Source: Stichopus chloronotus
Lineage: Eukaryota; Echinodermata; Holothuroidea; Aspidochirotida; Stichopodidae
Assembly: GCA_021234535.1 (NCBI GenBank)
Contig: CM037842.1
Location: 22,817,106 to 22,881,105 of the forward strand
Length of the DNA: 64,000 nucleotides
Direction of reading: 5' to 3'
Positions 43,331 through 54,224 of this stretch are shown in pieces. The notes below the pieces were generated by a model. It saw only the letters and a list, made by a program, of their open reading frames with translations. It did no database searches and was not told the DNA's origin. The position numbers were made by a program, and so were the translations under genes. Every line of letters starts with the position of its first letter. Within the stretch, counting starts at the first letter, position 1.

Positions 43331-44480
43331 TTGGCGGCAGCAAGCTTCATGAGCCCGGGGGGGAGGGGGGGGAATGACATACTATACGTGGGAACTTTTT
43401 CACAAAATGCCTGAAACAGTGTGACAATGGAAATACATGGTGTACCTTATGCCAGTATCTCTTGTAGACAAATTCTTTGATCAACTATTGAATGTCTGAA
43501 TGTAAAATAGTCCGAGAAATAAACCTGCGAACTTGTCTACCGCTGTAAGCTTAAAATTTCACGAAGGCAATTTTGCACGTTTATTTTTGCTGCATTTTCA
43601 AAAACGCAATAGTCACAAAATAAACAGTCGCATTAAGTGAATATGTTTCATGTAAAGGCATGAACGGCAAGGTTACGCCAGAAAGTTGCAACTTATCACC
43701 AATGTCATGGGTGAAACCAAAGAAAATTTGGCCGATGGAGAATTCTACAAAACGCTCAAAGCTTGTTAACATTAGTGCTACGTTCGGAAGAATGCTCTAC
43801 TGAAACTACGCTATAGCATGGCAAAATCGTCGCAGAAATTTCAAACATGTTTAAAAACTTTCGCGACTCCTTCGACTTTAGGCGACAATTTTGCTATATG
43901 TATGTATGTATATATATATTTTCATATAACAGCCGGTGCAAGTAAGGGTAAAAACAATTGACCGTTTATTCTACTACTGGACTTGAAATTTGACTAATTA
44001 CGCTAATTAGAGGCCTTGTTATGCAGTTGCACCCTTTAGAAACCTCACAAACTTATTGATATGAACTCTATGAGCAACTTCATCTGTATTTCAGTAATAA
44101 TTTCCTTTTCTTTACACTGCCCTCCATTTAATTAGTAATTACGAAATACAATTCTTAATTAAGAATTATCAATTTGTTAGTAGGGATTAAAAATATTTTG
44201 TTTGGTATGAATGGGCGTTCGTAAGAGCGTACTCATGAGTGTGTTATTTTTTTGCATGAACACACAGTCCCAAAGTCACATAGTACAGGTAAATGATGAA
44301 TAATCTCATCATCCAATCAGATTAGGTGTTCATGGGCACCTAACATGCATGGCTTAATTCTTGTGTGTATCCCGACAGATTACGGCTTTAAAACCAACAC
44401 AGTCCACGCCCGTCACCATAAAGGTTCACTGCTTTCATTTTAAATTAATTTAACAGTCCTCAGCTGTTACATTGCACTTC
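43331..44480. other. Gene-free stretch
   Basis: A G-rich run at 43,356-43,373 resembles other transposon ends in the window. The rest is AT-rich without recognised features. Confidence 0.45.
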
Positions 44481-44840
44481 TCATACATCAAGTAATATTC
44501 CCCGGATGTTCGCGGCAGTCATTTTACAGTCAGAAGAGGTTCACAGCGGTCATTTTACCAGGGGTGTAGCCAGGTTTATGTGAGGGGGCAATACTGACTC
44601 ATCGTCCCTATCCTTGACACCCCCCACTTCGTCGTGGGAGAAGGTCATAAGTGGAGGTGCCATTCCCTCCCAGGACTTAAGTCAGAATTTTAAATCAAAG
44701 AGTCCACAGATACGTGTCACACATGTGTTAGCGGTCACAGCGGTCTCCGGTGATCACTTCATAGTCACAGTAGGTCACTTTATAGTGTCCCCAGCGGTTA
44801 CTTTAAAGTCCCCGGCTGTAGGTTTATAGTCCTATAGTCT
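44481..44840. repeat. Degenerate short repeats with an inserted transposon end
   Basis: Variants of CAGCGGTCATTTTA and GGTCACTTTATAGT recur at 44,515-44,560 and 44,730-44,835. Between them CAGGGGTGTAGCCAGG (from about 44,559) starts G/C-rich DNA of the type seen at other element ends. Confidence 0.5.
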
Positions 44841-47800
44841 ATAGTCAGAGAGCACTTAATTCACTGAATGGTACAGAAATCAACAGCATGCAAAATGTTC
44901 TTGGCACATTATTAACTGTGTTGTGTAAAATTTACTGTTTGATGCTATCAGTTAACATCATCCACCATGTTGTATCTCTGTGAATTAAGGTCCCCTCTCA
45001 TGTTAGCTTGTATATATGAGGAATTTATAAATATTCACCCCTGAAAGTTGCACATCAGTATTGGTATGGACCTTTCATTGCATTTCCCAAAATTAAACAT
45101 TGAACTAGACAGTCAAACGATTCTCTGATGATAAAACTTTATAACTATGGAAAACCACGAAAACTTCCCCACAATGTATGTGTGTGTGAAGAAATATCCA
45201 CAAACGGATAAGAAAAAATACCTTAATTTCAAATCTACTGAGAGATGTGCCCTGACTGTGATAGTAGAATGCCACTGGTAAAATCCATTGCCATCAGCCT
45301 GATCAGATGTTTCAAGTACCACCTGCCATGAGTACATCCCTGCAAATTAATTTCTATTTGCCCACAGCCCACTTCATTTTTCCTGGCGTGAAGGTGTTTT
45401 AAATAAGAGACAGTGATTCATTTTCCCCGATATACTTATTTGGTGCACAACATCAGTGATTACCCCAAATTGTATGTGTGTGTATAGGAGAAGTATTCCC
45501 CAAATGGTTAGTAAAGTGTAAAATATTTGCTAACTGCTCTTCAAATCTTCACTCTTGTTTTTGTTTAAAAAGGATCATTCTTTTTGTGTGAGTATACCTT
45601 TTAGTACCAATTCACTTGATATGGAGAAATTTATGATGAATAAATGTATTGTCTGAGAAGTGGTAGTGGGAGTAGTGGTAGGGGGAGTTTAGGACGTGTG
45701 GACACACACAAGAACTTCAAACTTGCAACTGGGGTTAGGCCGAAAAACGGGGATAACCCCGTTTCTGGATATTTATACCATATACCCTCAACTTATGAGT
45801 CAATTTAACTTTTTCCCCGGTTACCTATTTTATGGATCCCTCCCTGTGTATAGGGGTGTATGTGTGTAAAAAAATATACACACAATCTCGTGTCTGGCGT
45901 GAGTTGGGGGTACATTCAGACTTAATACCACCAAACTGGGAACATAATCTGCAAAGTGGGGATATTCCTCATTACGTGAGAAAAAGTTCATACCCGCCAT
46001 CGGCCCCTAAACAAGTATGTGGGTGTATGTGTGTTCCTGTGACACTTGCTTGGGTATGTTCTACCTCCAAAGGGGAAATGCAAATGAAAGTCAAATGTGG
46101 GTAGGTTGGCCATGTTGAGAATGTATGCCTTATTGTTTTTGGCACCCATGTCATGCATGTTAATGAGGCTATGGTGTCAAAGGTGCAAATATTTTGGTTG
46201 TTATAACGCTACAAGTACAATGATTTGTTGGTATGTATCTACGTAGAGTAGAAATTATTCATGCAATTTATCACAGCATGTTCATTGCCACAACACTTAA
46301 AGAGGCTTTTTATTGCCTAGCTTATGGAAATATTTCAGAGCTAACTTACAGTATTAAATAAGCTACAGTAACTGAAAGTGTTACCTTGAATTATTCAGCA
46401 AAATCACAACAGGATGAAATTTTCTGATTTCTTAATCCGAATGTGTGAGTTTTACAATGAAAATTTATTGGCCATCAGATCCCTCAAAATATAATTCACT
46501 TATTAATTACTAGCTAGCCAATTACTAGCTAGCTTATATGTTTTCTGCATACAGTCTCCGTTTTTAATTTCCATGAAAGAGGCAAAAATGGACAAGAGCT
46601 GCAAGAGCACTTGTTGAAAAATACCTTGAAAAATACATAACAATTGAATGGACTGGATGCAGCGAAAAATTTCCAGGTATACTTTCACACTAATTTAGCT
46701 AGTTTTATAGGCAAATCTCTGTCAAAGGCATACCTCTGTCAAAAGTTCCGAATGTGGTAAACTTTTGGTGAACTTTCACATGCATACATGCTTTCAAAGA
46801 CCTCTTAGTTGTCTGCTAAGTAATGTATTAAAAGTTGGTGTGAAATTGAAAAATTAGATGATCTATATGAGCACTGACAAGTTTTGGTTTTGATGAAAAG
46901 AGAAAACCTATCGGTCATGACTGTCTGGGTGTGCATGTGTGTTTGTTTGTGACACTTAGTTTATTATCACAATATATCAAGAAGTGAATCTCTGACAGTT
47001 CTTAAACTTGGTGCATAGATGCAAAATATCAAGAAAAAGAACCCTTTGATCCTGGTTGCCGTCAAAGCTTATCTGAGGTCACCAGAGGTCAAACAGTGAA
47101 AATCTTGAAAAAATGTTCCAGGGTGTCGAGGTGGGTGAAAGTAATGGGAAATCAGTTGCTAAGGCCCTTGGAAATAAGACACAACATGAGTTTCGGATTG
47201 GCGGTGCGATGTGTAATCACATCCACTGCAGGATGAGACACATGAAATAACAAGGATACACTGACATTTATACCAAATAAAGAAGTAAAATAATCCATCC
47301 CTTACAAAGGGATTGTCTATAAAATGCAAGTGATCCCATTGGGTATCACTCCCTACTAGTGGGCGTGGCCAACTAATTAGCAATAACAGGCAAATCACAA
47401 CGAAACTGATAGTCGACTAGTAAACATCACAAGGCAACGACAGACCTAACACACAGCTCGCGTACGTAGGTGTCTTGACCCTCACGTACGCACGTACGTA
47501 AGTACCGAAACACGCACGTACACATACGAATATCCTCACGAACGTATTTACCGTTCCCACATATGTAGGGCTCACTCGTACATATGAAACCCAATGGAAT
47601 CAAGACCATACGATTTTACCAATCGTTTTACATATATGCATAATGAATGCACATACACTACGAAATCTATTCTACGAACGGCATTTTACACAGCCCTCGC
47701 CCAAGAATTAACACATTTCCCTGAGTTAACAACATAAAGTACATTTCCTAAAAGATAGGCACTTCATCATGATATAAGCGTAATCATAATCTAGTCAAAC

Positions 47801-48149
47801 AATTTGAAAATCAAGTTAAATCACAGTAATTACCCGACGTTTTGGTCTTTTTTAATGAGAATGGAAATTTAATCAACCACTACACTACACTACTTGAAAC
47901 AAAAACAATGTGCCTTTTCAACACTGTACAGTATAAAATCAAATTAAACGATTATTGAAATTTTTACTGAGTCCACTCTGTGTCCATGAGAAAATACAAT
48001 TCCAATGCGAAAATAATGGTAAACAATGTAAACCATTAACACATTCCGTTACCAAATTCAAACAAATGTAACTGAAAATGAAGTGTAAGAGTGTTCACAC
48101 AACGCATAAATGAAGTGTCCACAACAACAAGACTTTTTTCTTCTATTGA
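44841..48149. other. Gene-free stretch with diverged repeat modules
   Basis: Modules with a TATGTGTGTGT motif near an ATATCCACAAACGG or GTATTCCCCAAATGG motif recur near 45,170, 45,470, 45,845 and 46,015. At 46,499-46,534 a 17-bp segment (TACTAGCTAGC) is doubled. A stretch near 46,940-47,110 (CAAGAAGTGAATCTCTGAC, AAACTTGGTGCATAGATG) looks like a dispersed repeat. An ACGT-rich stretch lies at 47,460-47,550. The gypsy 3' LTR may lie at the right of this stretch but was not identified. Confidence 0.45.
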
Positions 48150-48849
48150 TTTTAAGTCCTGTGAAATGTTTGGTGGGCATCTCTTAGCATCTCGGACAAG
48201 TTAACAGTCAGTCTCAAGTCTTCCGTCATAGTTCCTGACGAGGTAAGTTCCGGTGCTGCTGTTACACTGTAGCACAGCAATCTACCAATCCGCAGTACTT
48301 TCCACCGACCTCCCCACATGCTGAAGACGGTTCCTGCCTTTCCGCTGGAAAATTGCACATAAGAAGCATGTAAGCGGCTTTTGAACCTTCCCAGTTCTAC
48401 GTTGGTTCTGCACACGCTTTGACATTTCGCACAAGAGATAACCCTGTTCTGATCTCCAGACTGCATCCCAATTTTTGTCCTCAAGTACAGTATATCCAAC
48501 TTTTGTTTCTATTCTTTGCGACAAGATGTCAGGTTTCTTACGAAGAGTCATGCAAGAGAGTCATCCAGCATAATTTCTACTCCCTCGTTATTTCATTTTT
48601 TTTTTCTTTCGTTAATCATTTTCTCTCTTTTTTCAGGGGTAAACTGTAGCCTTAAAAGCATTTATTAATTGTCTACAAGTAATAAATCTACAACACAGTT
48701 TCCCCTTTGTTGTGCGGTAATCCCCAGGAAGAATTCATGTCGCCCTGTCACGCCGGTGTCCCGTGATTTAGCCTCCCTAAAGATTGGCCTGACCCTGCGA
48801 GTGGTATGCGTTGAAAGAGAGTTTGCTGTCTTTTTTGATAAGGGAAACC

Positions 48850-49500
48850 CAGTTTTCGTCCAGTTTACCTAGGAAAGGTTTCAAACGGTCTACGTGTACA
48901 ACTCTGCTTTTAGATTTCGATCCCTTCTGCAGGGGCCGTCCCATGGTTTCTGCAACCTAGGCGACTTCTTCAACTTTCTCGTTGAGTTATAGTTATATAT
49001 GATGGGCATTCGTTCCAATCCCTCTTCCACATGCTTAACATATAGACTCTGTTCTGTTAAAGCGTTCCAATTGTCTATCCGATTGAGGACGAAATACCGT
49101 TATTCTAGTTTTCCTGATTCCAAGAAGCTTACGTACTTCCTGGGAAACGTTAGATTCGAAATCCTTCCTTAGTCCGAATGTACTTCACGGGGCACTCCAA
49201 ATCTGCAAACAAAGTTTTTCACCAATGTTGTGGCGACAGTCTGCGCTGTGTGGTCCTGCAATGCGTCCACTTTGTGAAACAATCAGTTATCACCTGTTTC
49301 CTCTATTAGTTACTGGAAGGGTCCATCGACGTCAATCTCAACCCTCTCCATGGGTAACCCTACCACGTAGGTCTCCGTTGGGACTCCTTTTCCTTTTTTT
49401 TTCGAGTGAATTGTTTGCTTGGCAAGGGACTCAACGTTTTGCAATGCCCAATTACATCGTCGCAGTCCTCCTCAGTAGACGCTCGCCTTTTTTGCCCTAG
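48850..49500 (-). pseudogene. Gypsy integrase remnant with GPY-type tail
   Basis: Minus-strand pieces in order are a CDDVIGHCKT zinc-binding part (near 49,450), PMERVEIDVDG with the first core Asp (near 49,350), ITDCFTKW (near 49,285), GVPREVHSD with the second Asp (near 49,185) and VVHVDRLKPF (near 48,890), which in gypsy elements closes the GPY/F region. Frame changes are frequent. A further minus frame at 48,152-48,551 probably belongs to the element's 3' part. Confidence 0.75.
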
Positions 49501-49879
49501 ACCACGTCTAGGTCATCCCTAGATGTCCAGCCGTAGGGACGTTATGTAGCTGTTCTAGTACTTTCCTTTCAATGACTTCGGGACCAGAAATTTCCTATGG
49601 TTTTCCATGGGGTCGTCTGTCTCCCACGTAAGGGCTAAAGGACCCCTTTAACTTCCTCCAATTGATCACAGCGACTCCAGTAAAGTTTTAAATCCGCACC
49701 GTATGCTGATACGATGTCTGAGTTTGGTATAGTGATGAAAACACACATTTCCGTTGCGATCCAGTGGCAACGTCGCTGTCCTCAGCGTAAGCCCTCAGTT
49801 TCTGACTTCGACTTTGCGGAAACCTCGATAAAGAATTGCTCCTCTTCTGTAAACGTGACGTCATTACTGTGATCATTGT

Positions 49880-50250
49880 TCACGCCGCTCTGTCGAAAGG
49901 GTAGTCGAGAGAGGGCGTCATCATTTCCACGTTTTGTTCCAGGTCATTGCTCAATTTCAAAGTTCGTAAGTCCCGAGTACTTGCAACCACCTGGCTGTCT
50001 GTTCTTCCGGTTCCTTCAAATTACAAAACCAGTAAAGAGATCCGTGGTCCGTACTACTTGAAGTACCTGACATAAATTCTCGCCTGGTTACGCAATAGTT
50101 CCACTCCTGTTTACTAAGGGTCCTACTTGAATATGCAATGATTTTTTTCGACTCCATCTTGTTCTTGTGAGAGTACAGATCCAATGCCTACATTACTTGC
50201 ATCCGTATCAAGTATGAACATTCCTTCGGGGATAAGGGTAGCATTCATGG
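49880..50250 (-). pseudogene. Gypsy RNase H remnant
   Basis: ILDTDASNVGIGSVLSQ (about 50,225-50,175) holds the first RNase H Asp. KIIAYSSRTLSKQEWNY follows in the frame 49,957-50,184. GNDDALSRLP near 49,915 is the conserved end of the domain. Frames differ between the pieces. Confidence 0.8.
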
Positions 50251-50810
50251 AGAAGGCCTGTTTGCAGCCTTCGATTCATTTACTACTTCCTTGGTGCCCC
50301 TTCCATCCGTCAAGTTGTTGAGAGGCTTGGCGATGTCGGCGAATCCCTGGGTGAACTTGCGGTAGTACGAAATGAGTCCCACAAAACTCCGTACATCCGC
50401 GTCACACAGTCCACTTTTCCGGGGTCTGGCCGAACTCCTTCTGCTGATACTGTATGACCTAGAAAGCTTACCTCCTCCTGGGGAAGACTGCATTTTCTAG
50501 GTTTCAGCTTAAGTCTTGCATCACGGAGCCTTTCAAGCACAATTCCCTATTTCTCCATAAGCTCTTCAAAAGTTTTCGCCAATACGATTATATCGTCTAG
50601 ATAGATGACCGCTATGTTCCATTGCAGTCCCATCACTACTCGTTCCAATACCGTTCGAATGTAGGGGGCGCATTGCAGAGTCCGAATGGCATAACTTTAA
50701 ACTCTTAAAGCCAATTCTGTTAGCATTGGGCTTTCTATGATCCACATACAGACGGCTCGATCCATCCTTTTTCTGGACAAGTACAATGGGGGAGGCCGAA
50801 GGACTGATCG
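50245..50810 (-). pseudogene. Gypsy reverse transcriptase remnant
   Basis: On the minus strand, SPIVLVQKKDGSSRLYVDHR lies at about 50,806-50,722. IAVIYLDDIIVLAKTFEEL with the YLDD catalytic motif lies at 50,633-50,575. LKPRKCSLPQEEVSFLGHTV and VRSFVGLISYYRKFTQGFAD follow. These are consecutive conserved blocks of Ty3/gypsy reverse transcriptase. They lie in different frames, so several indels have accumulated. Confidence 0.85.
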
Positions 50811-51329
50811 AAGGTACGTTCCACTATTCCTTTCTGTAGCAGTTTTTGATGTTAGTCTCCACCTCATCCCTCTTCTGCGTTGGTAGTCTTCTGGGTATCT
50901 GACGCACGGGTGGGGAATCCCCCTTATCGATAGAATGCTTTACAAGCGACTTTTGTGTATCCGAATTCACACAAACGCATTGATATCGTCTTTAAGCAAC
51001 TCCTCCACATTGTTCCGTTCCTCCTCCCTGAGATGTGGTGGCAGTTGAGACCCCCACGTGATCCGGTATCGCTTTTCCGTCACCCCCCTGCTCGACCACC
51101 ATTGCCAATATCTCCGTTGTCCCATTCCCGGATTCAAGTTTCTAGTGGAATTCGACTACAGGGTCAAACATGGCGGGGTGTATACCTCTTTACAATGGGT
51201 ATATCCTGTTTTGTGAGATTGAAATTTAGGATCGCCACTGTCCCCCTGCGGGCATCCACCAATGTACTAGCGACAGCAAGTATGACTCATTCTTCAAACT
51301 TGGACAGTGGGGACATTGCTCCCCATGTC

Positions 51330-51790
51330 TCACTTGGCTTCGGAAATTCGTCTCAATAAAATAGATTCATGTCCTGCTGGTACAATTTCGTCTGAGATCA
51401 ACTTTACTTCCCTAGACCTGGGCTCCCCTTCCTCTAACGTGAAGGGTGCTCTGGTTCCCCCAGCTCTAAACATCGTGCTTCCCTTTTCCAGAAAGCTCCA
51501 TACGTCTTTAGAAAATCCAGTCCAAGTATTCCATTCACGTCCTATCTCCGGAACGACGAAATCATGATCAACTTCAAAATCCGACAGTTTTAAGTTTGTT
51601 CTGATTAATCCAAGTGGTTGCACTTCCATTTTGTTCGCAACTCGTAGATTGAACTTTTGACAGATTTCACTTCAGGTATCTTTTCTTCGTTAAGAGAATG
51701 GAATATCTCCTCTGTCAGAATTGTGACCGTCGATCCAGTGTCAACTAATAGGTTAACTGTTTTGTTCCACAAATCTCTCCGTTAACAAAG
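51330..51790 (-). pseudogene. Gypsy aspartic protease remnant
   Basis: Minus-strand codons at about 51,712-51,760 read VNLLVDTGSTVTIL, the retropepsin active-site motif with catalytic Asp in DTGS. The following 99-codon frame (51,330-51,629) matches the protease to reverse transcriptase linker in character, but is shifted relative to the motif. Confidence 0.75.
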
Positions 51791-51899
51791 AGTCCCCGAG
51801 ATCGCTTAGGTGCAGAGGTAATCCTCATCCCGCAGCTAAACGACTTTTCTTTTCCCTCCTCCTTGATACTTTTTACCTTTACATTACCATCTTCTTTTC

Positions 51900-52600
51900 A
51901 ATTTTAAGTTTGGGGCATTCATGGCATTCCTACATTCCACTTGGGCCTTCCTACCCTGGCTTCTCTTTGGAGGACTTTCCTTCTTTCTGTTGTCCTTCTT
52001 TAATTATTCGACAACCTTCGACACGTCGCCACGACTAAGCTTGCATGTCTCCTCTTTAAGGTCATCAAGCTCGCTCGTAGCATCCGTGTGTGCTGTAGTA
52101 TTCACCGATCGCATGTTTTCTCTTCATCTGTTCGTTCTCTGCCTCTCGGCTTTCAACTATTCCTCCATTTCAGCCGCGACACACACCGCTTCTTCCAGTG
52201 TCTTCGGGCGCACCTGATGTAAGTGCCTCTTTAACTACGGGTCCCTCAGGGCATTCGTGAACACGTCAATCACAAATTCCACTCGCTTGTTCCACTGTGC
52301 GCCTTACTTGCCAAATGTTTGATCGATTGACATAGTTCTACTACGGTCTCGTTACTATCCTGAGTACAATTTTGCAGTTGCACCAGGTATATAAGTCCCT
52401 GTTGACCTGTTCCAAACCGCCTATTAATTGCATACACAACTGCTCCATAATTCAATCTGTGGAATCCTCTCGTAGAAGGGGTAATTATCCCTTTCCCTGC
52501 GTACGGAAAGCCTAACATTCCGACGTCCCTCATGTCCCTCGTAATTTCGTCGGTAGGGGGGGGGGGGTAAATGGCATTCTCCCCTGCCATGGTTTGTCCA
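51900..52600 (-). pseudogene. Gypsy gag remnant with CCHC knuckle
   Basis: The minus-strand frame 52,270-52,590 contains YAINRRFGTGQQGLIYLVQL followed by NCTQDSNETVVELCQSIKHL. This is the gypsy capsid pattern (RFG...Y...L..R.....E.L.EL...I..L) known from many animal elements. Further downstream, HECPKLKIEK in a short frame near 51,900-51,930 fits the end of a zinc knuckle. The frame is broken between the two. Confidence 0.75.
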
Positions 52601-52705
52601 TATCATAATTTTCGTCTTTGCTGGGGTGGACCATTCGCGGCCTTCGAATCCTTTTTGCACCTGCCCATGTTTTGGGGCTTATTCCTGGCCTCTGGGTGGT
52701 CTCTC

Positions 52706-52802
52706 CCCAGGTAACACGAAACATTCTTACAACGTTTTCAAAACGTAATAGACGTTTTCTAGAGTTTTGAAAATGTTTTGAAAGAAGTTTGTGTTACTTG
52801 GG
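52706..52802. mobile_element. 97-bp hairpin element (MITE)
   Basis: The left arm CCCAGGTAACACGAAAC and the right arm GTTTGTGTTACTTGGG are near-perfect inverted repeats, and similarity continues inward through ACGTTTTCAAAAC-like sequence, so almost the whole element folds on itself. It sits at the gag end of the gypsy remnant and is too small to code. Confidence 0.85.
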
Positions 52803-53348
52803 TCGTAAGTTGAGGATCCAAAGTTTCCATTTCCGTAACTTTCGTCATTGTAACTGTCATTGCATGCGTATGGCCTTACAGTACTTGTAGTATCCCCGCT
52901 ACGTACATACTCACCTTCCCGTACGTGTCATGTTACTCCATAGGCCCATATTGTGAACATGTTATCTCAAGCAGGGTAGCATGGACAGATCTGATATGGG
53001 GTATGTGCTCTGTGCCTTATTGAACAAACAGCCTACTGCTCTCTGCAGTGAGCATTTGGGTTCAACTGGTGGAATTTTTGAAAACCTTGTAAAGACAATA
53101 TCTCAGGAAGAGAAGCTTGGCCAGATCTCATATTTGATTTTTAGATGCACTTTATTTGCGTGCAAGATGCCTGTTGGTTCTATTAGAGGTAAAAAAAAAT
53201 CACCTGCGGTTAACATATCCTCACCTTATGCAATATGCCATATTCAAAATACTCAGAATTGAATCATCAGAGCAACAATCTCTGGGTTTTCTGGTATTAT
53301 TCAGTATTATTGAGATGACATGGTTTGCATTTCATCATTGAGGCTGTG
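52803..53348. other. Gene-free stretch right of the gypsy element
   Basis: The gypsy 5' LTR would be expected here on the minus strand but was not recognised. The 93-codon plus frame 52,981-53,262 has no family I can name. Confidence 0.4.
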
Positions 53349-53490
53349 TTAAGTATCATTAAATGACGGTTTAAATGGATTTTTTCGATGCTCATTGATT
53401 CTTGTAGCCAAATATCTGTGGGTTTCCCCGATATAAAAAGCGTTACAGCTTGAACAATTGAAATGAGTTGTTGGAATGAAATCCATGGTG
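53349..53490 (-). pseudogene. GIY-YIG endonuclease fragment, first copy
   Basis: A minus-strand frame reads THFNCSSCNAFYIGETHRYL followed by ATRINEHRKNP and a stop near 53,349. FYIGETHRYLATRINEH is a GIY-YIG core (YIG motif plus the Arg of the R...EH block), as found in Penelope-like elements. Upstream reverse transcriptase was not seen. Confidence 0.65.
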
Positions 53491-53957
53491 ACAAACAAAT
53501 AACTTATTTTAAAAGAGGTGAACACAAGCCTGATATCAATATTAGTACAATGTGATTTGATTATTTGTCTGATTGTTTGTTGTATGTGGTAAGAAAAATG
53601 TCCAATGTAAGTAAGCTTTAATTTGTATTATATCGAGGAAAGACTGTACAGAAACCTCATGAACAACATGTTCTATCCTGACTTCACTTCAGCTTTCAAA
53701 AGATAATTGCGTTAACGAGATTATATGCGATTTTTTAACTTTTTGACCAGGCACTAGATCCCACCCCTAGTGGCATGGTGAGGTAAGATAGCAGAATTGA
53801 GAAGTGCAATTGCCTTTTTACGGAAAATCTCTTTGCTTTAAAATATTTAACCTTTTTTGTTATCATTTTGTTATTACAGAAACGAGAAGGACAAAACTAC
53901 ACAACTGCAAACAGTTTGGTGTGCTCTCAGTACGAAATAATCAGTTGTGGCAATACA

Positions 53958-54224
53958 TCATGATCGTAGCGAATGATTACGTTTAGCGCTGTAGTGTTTG
54001 GGTACAGGGTAGCCCAAAGACCTGTACTGATCTTTTTTGTGATTGTTTGACCTTAGTCTAAATTCGTTGACCGTCTGGCCAATATACTTACCTTTATCAC
54101 ATATGTTGCAGCATAATGAGTAGACTACATCACGTGCATCACAATCAAGGGGACAAATGTTGTATGTGGTGTCAGGAGAGGTATAAGCTTCAAAGAATAA
54201 AGTCTCCCACCGCTCAAAAAGCAT
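53958..54224 (-). pseudogene. GIY-YIG endonuclease fragment, second copy
   Basis: The 88-codon minus frame contains CDARDVVYSLCCNICDKGKY, then IGQTVNEFRLRSNNHK. VVY and YIG are the paired GIY and YIG strands, with Arg downstream and a Cys-rich insert typical of Penelope-like endonucleases. The C-terminal part departs from the family. The two copies differ in sequence, so they come from different elements or are old duplicates. Confidence 0.7.

Larger units (their letters stand above)
48150..52760 (-). mobile_element. Decayed Ty3/gypsy retrotransposon
   Basis: Read on the minus strand from high to low coordinates, recognisable pieces follow the Ty3/gypsy order: gag (52,600-52,270), CCHC knuckle (near 51,920), protease (near 51,750), reverse transcriptase (50,810-50,250), RNase H (50,250-49,880), integrase (49,500-49,050) and a VVHVDRLKPF tail (near 48,890). 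Many frame changes and stops separate them, so no product can be made. LTRs were not found. A 97-bp hairpin element lies beside or within gag at 52,706-52,802. Confidence 0.85.

Noticed and set aside
48152..48551. Minus-strand frames of 115 and 89 codons as separate genes
   Set aside because: They overlap, have no domain of their own and sit at the 3' end of the decayed gypsy element.
52981..53262. 93-codon frame right of the gypsy element
   Set aside because: No family recognised, no splice or context support.
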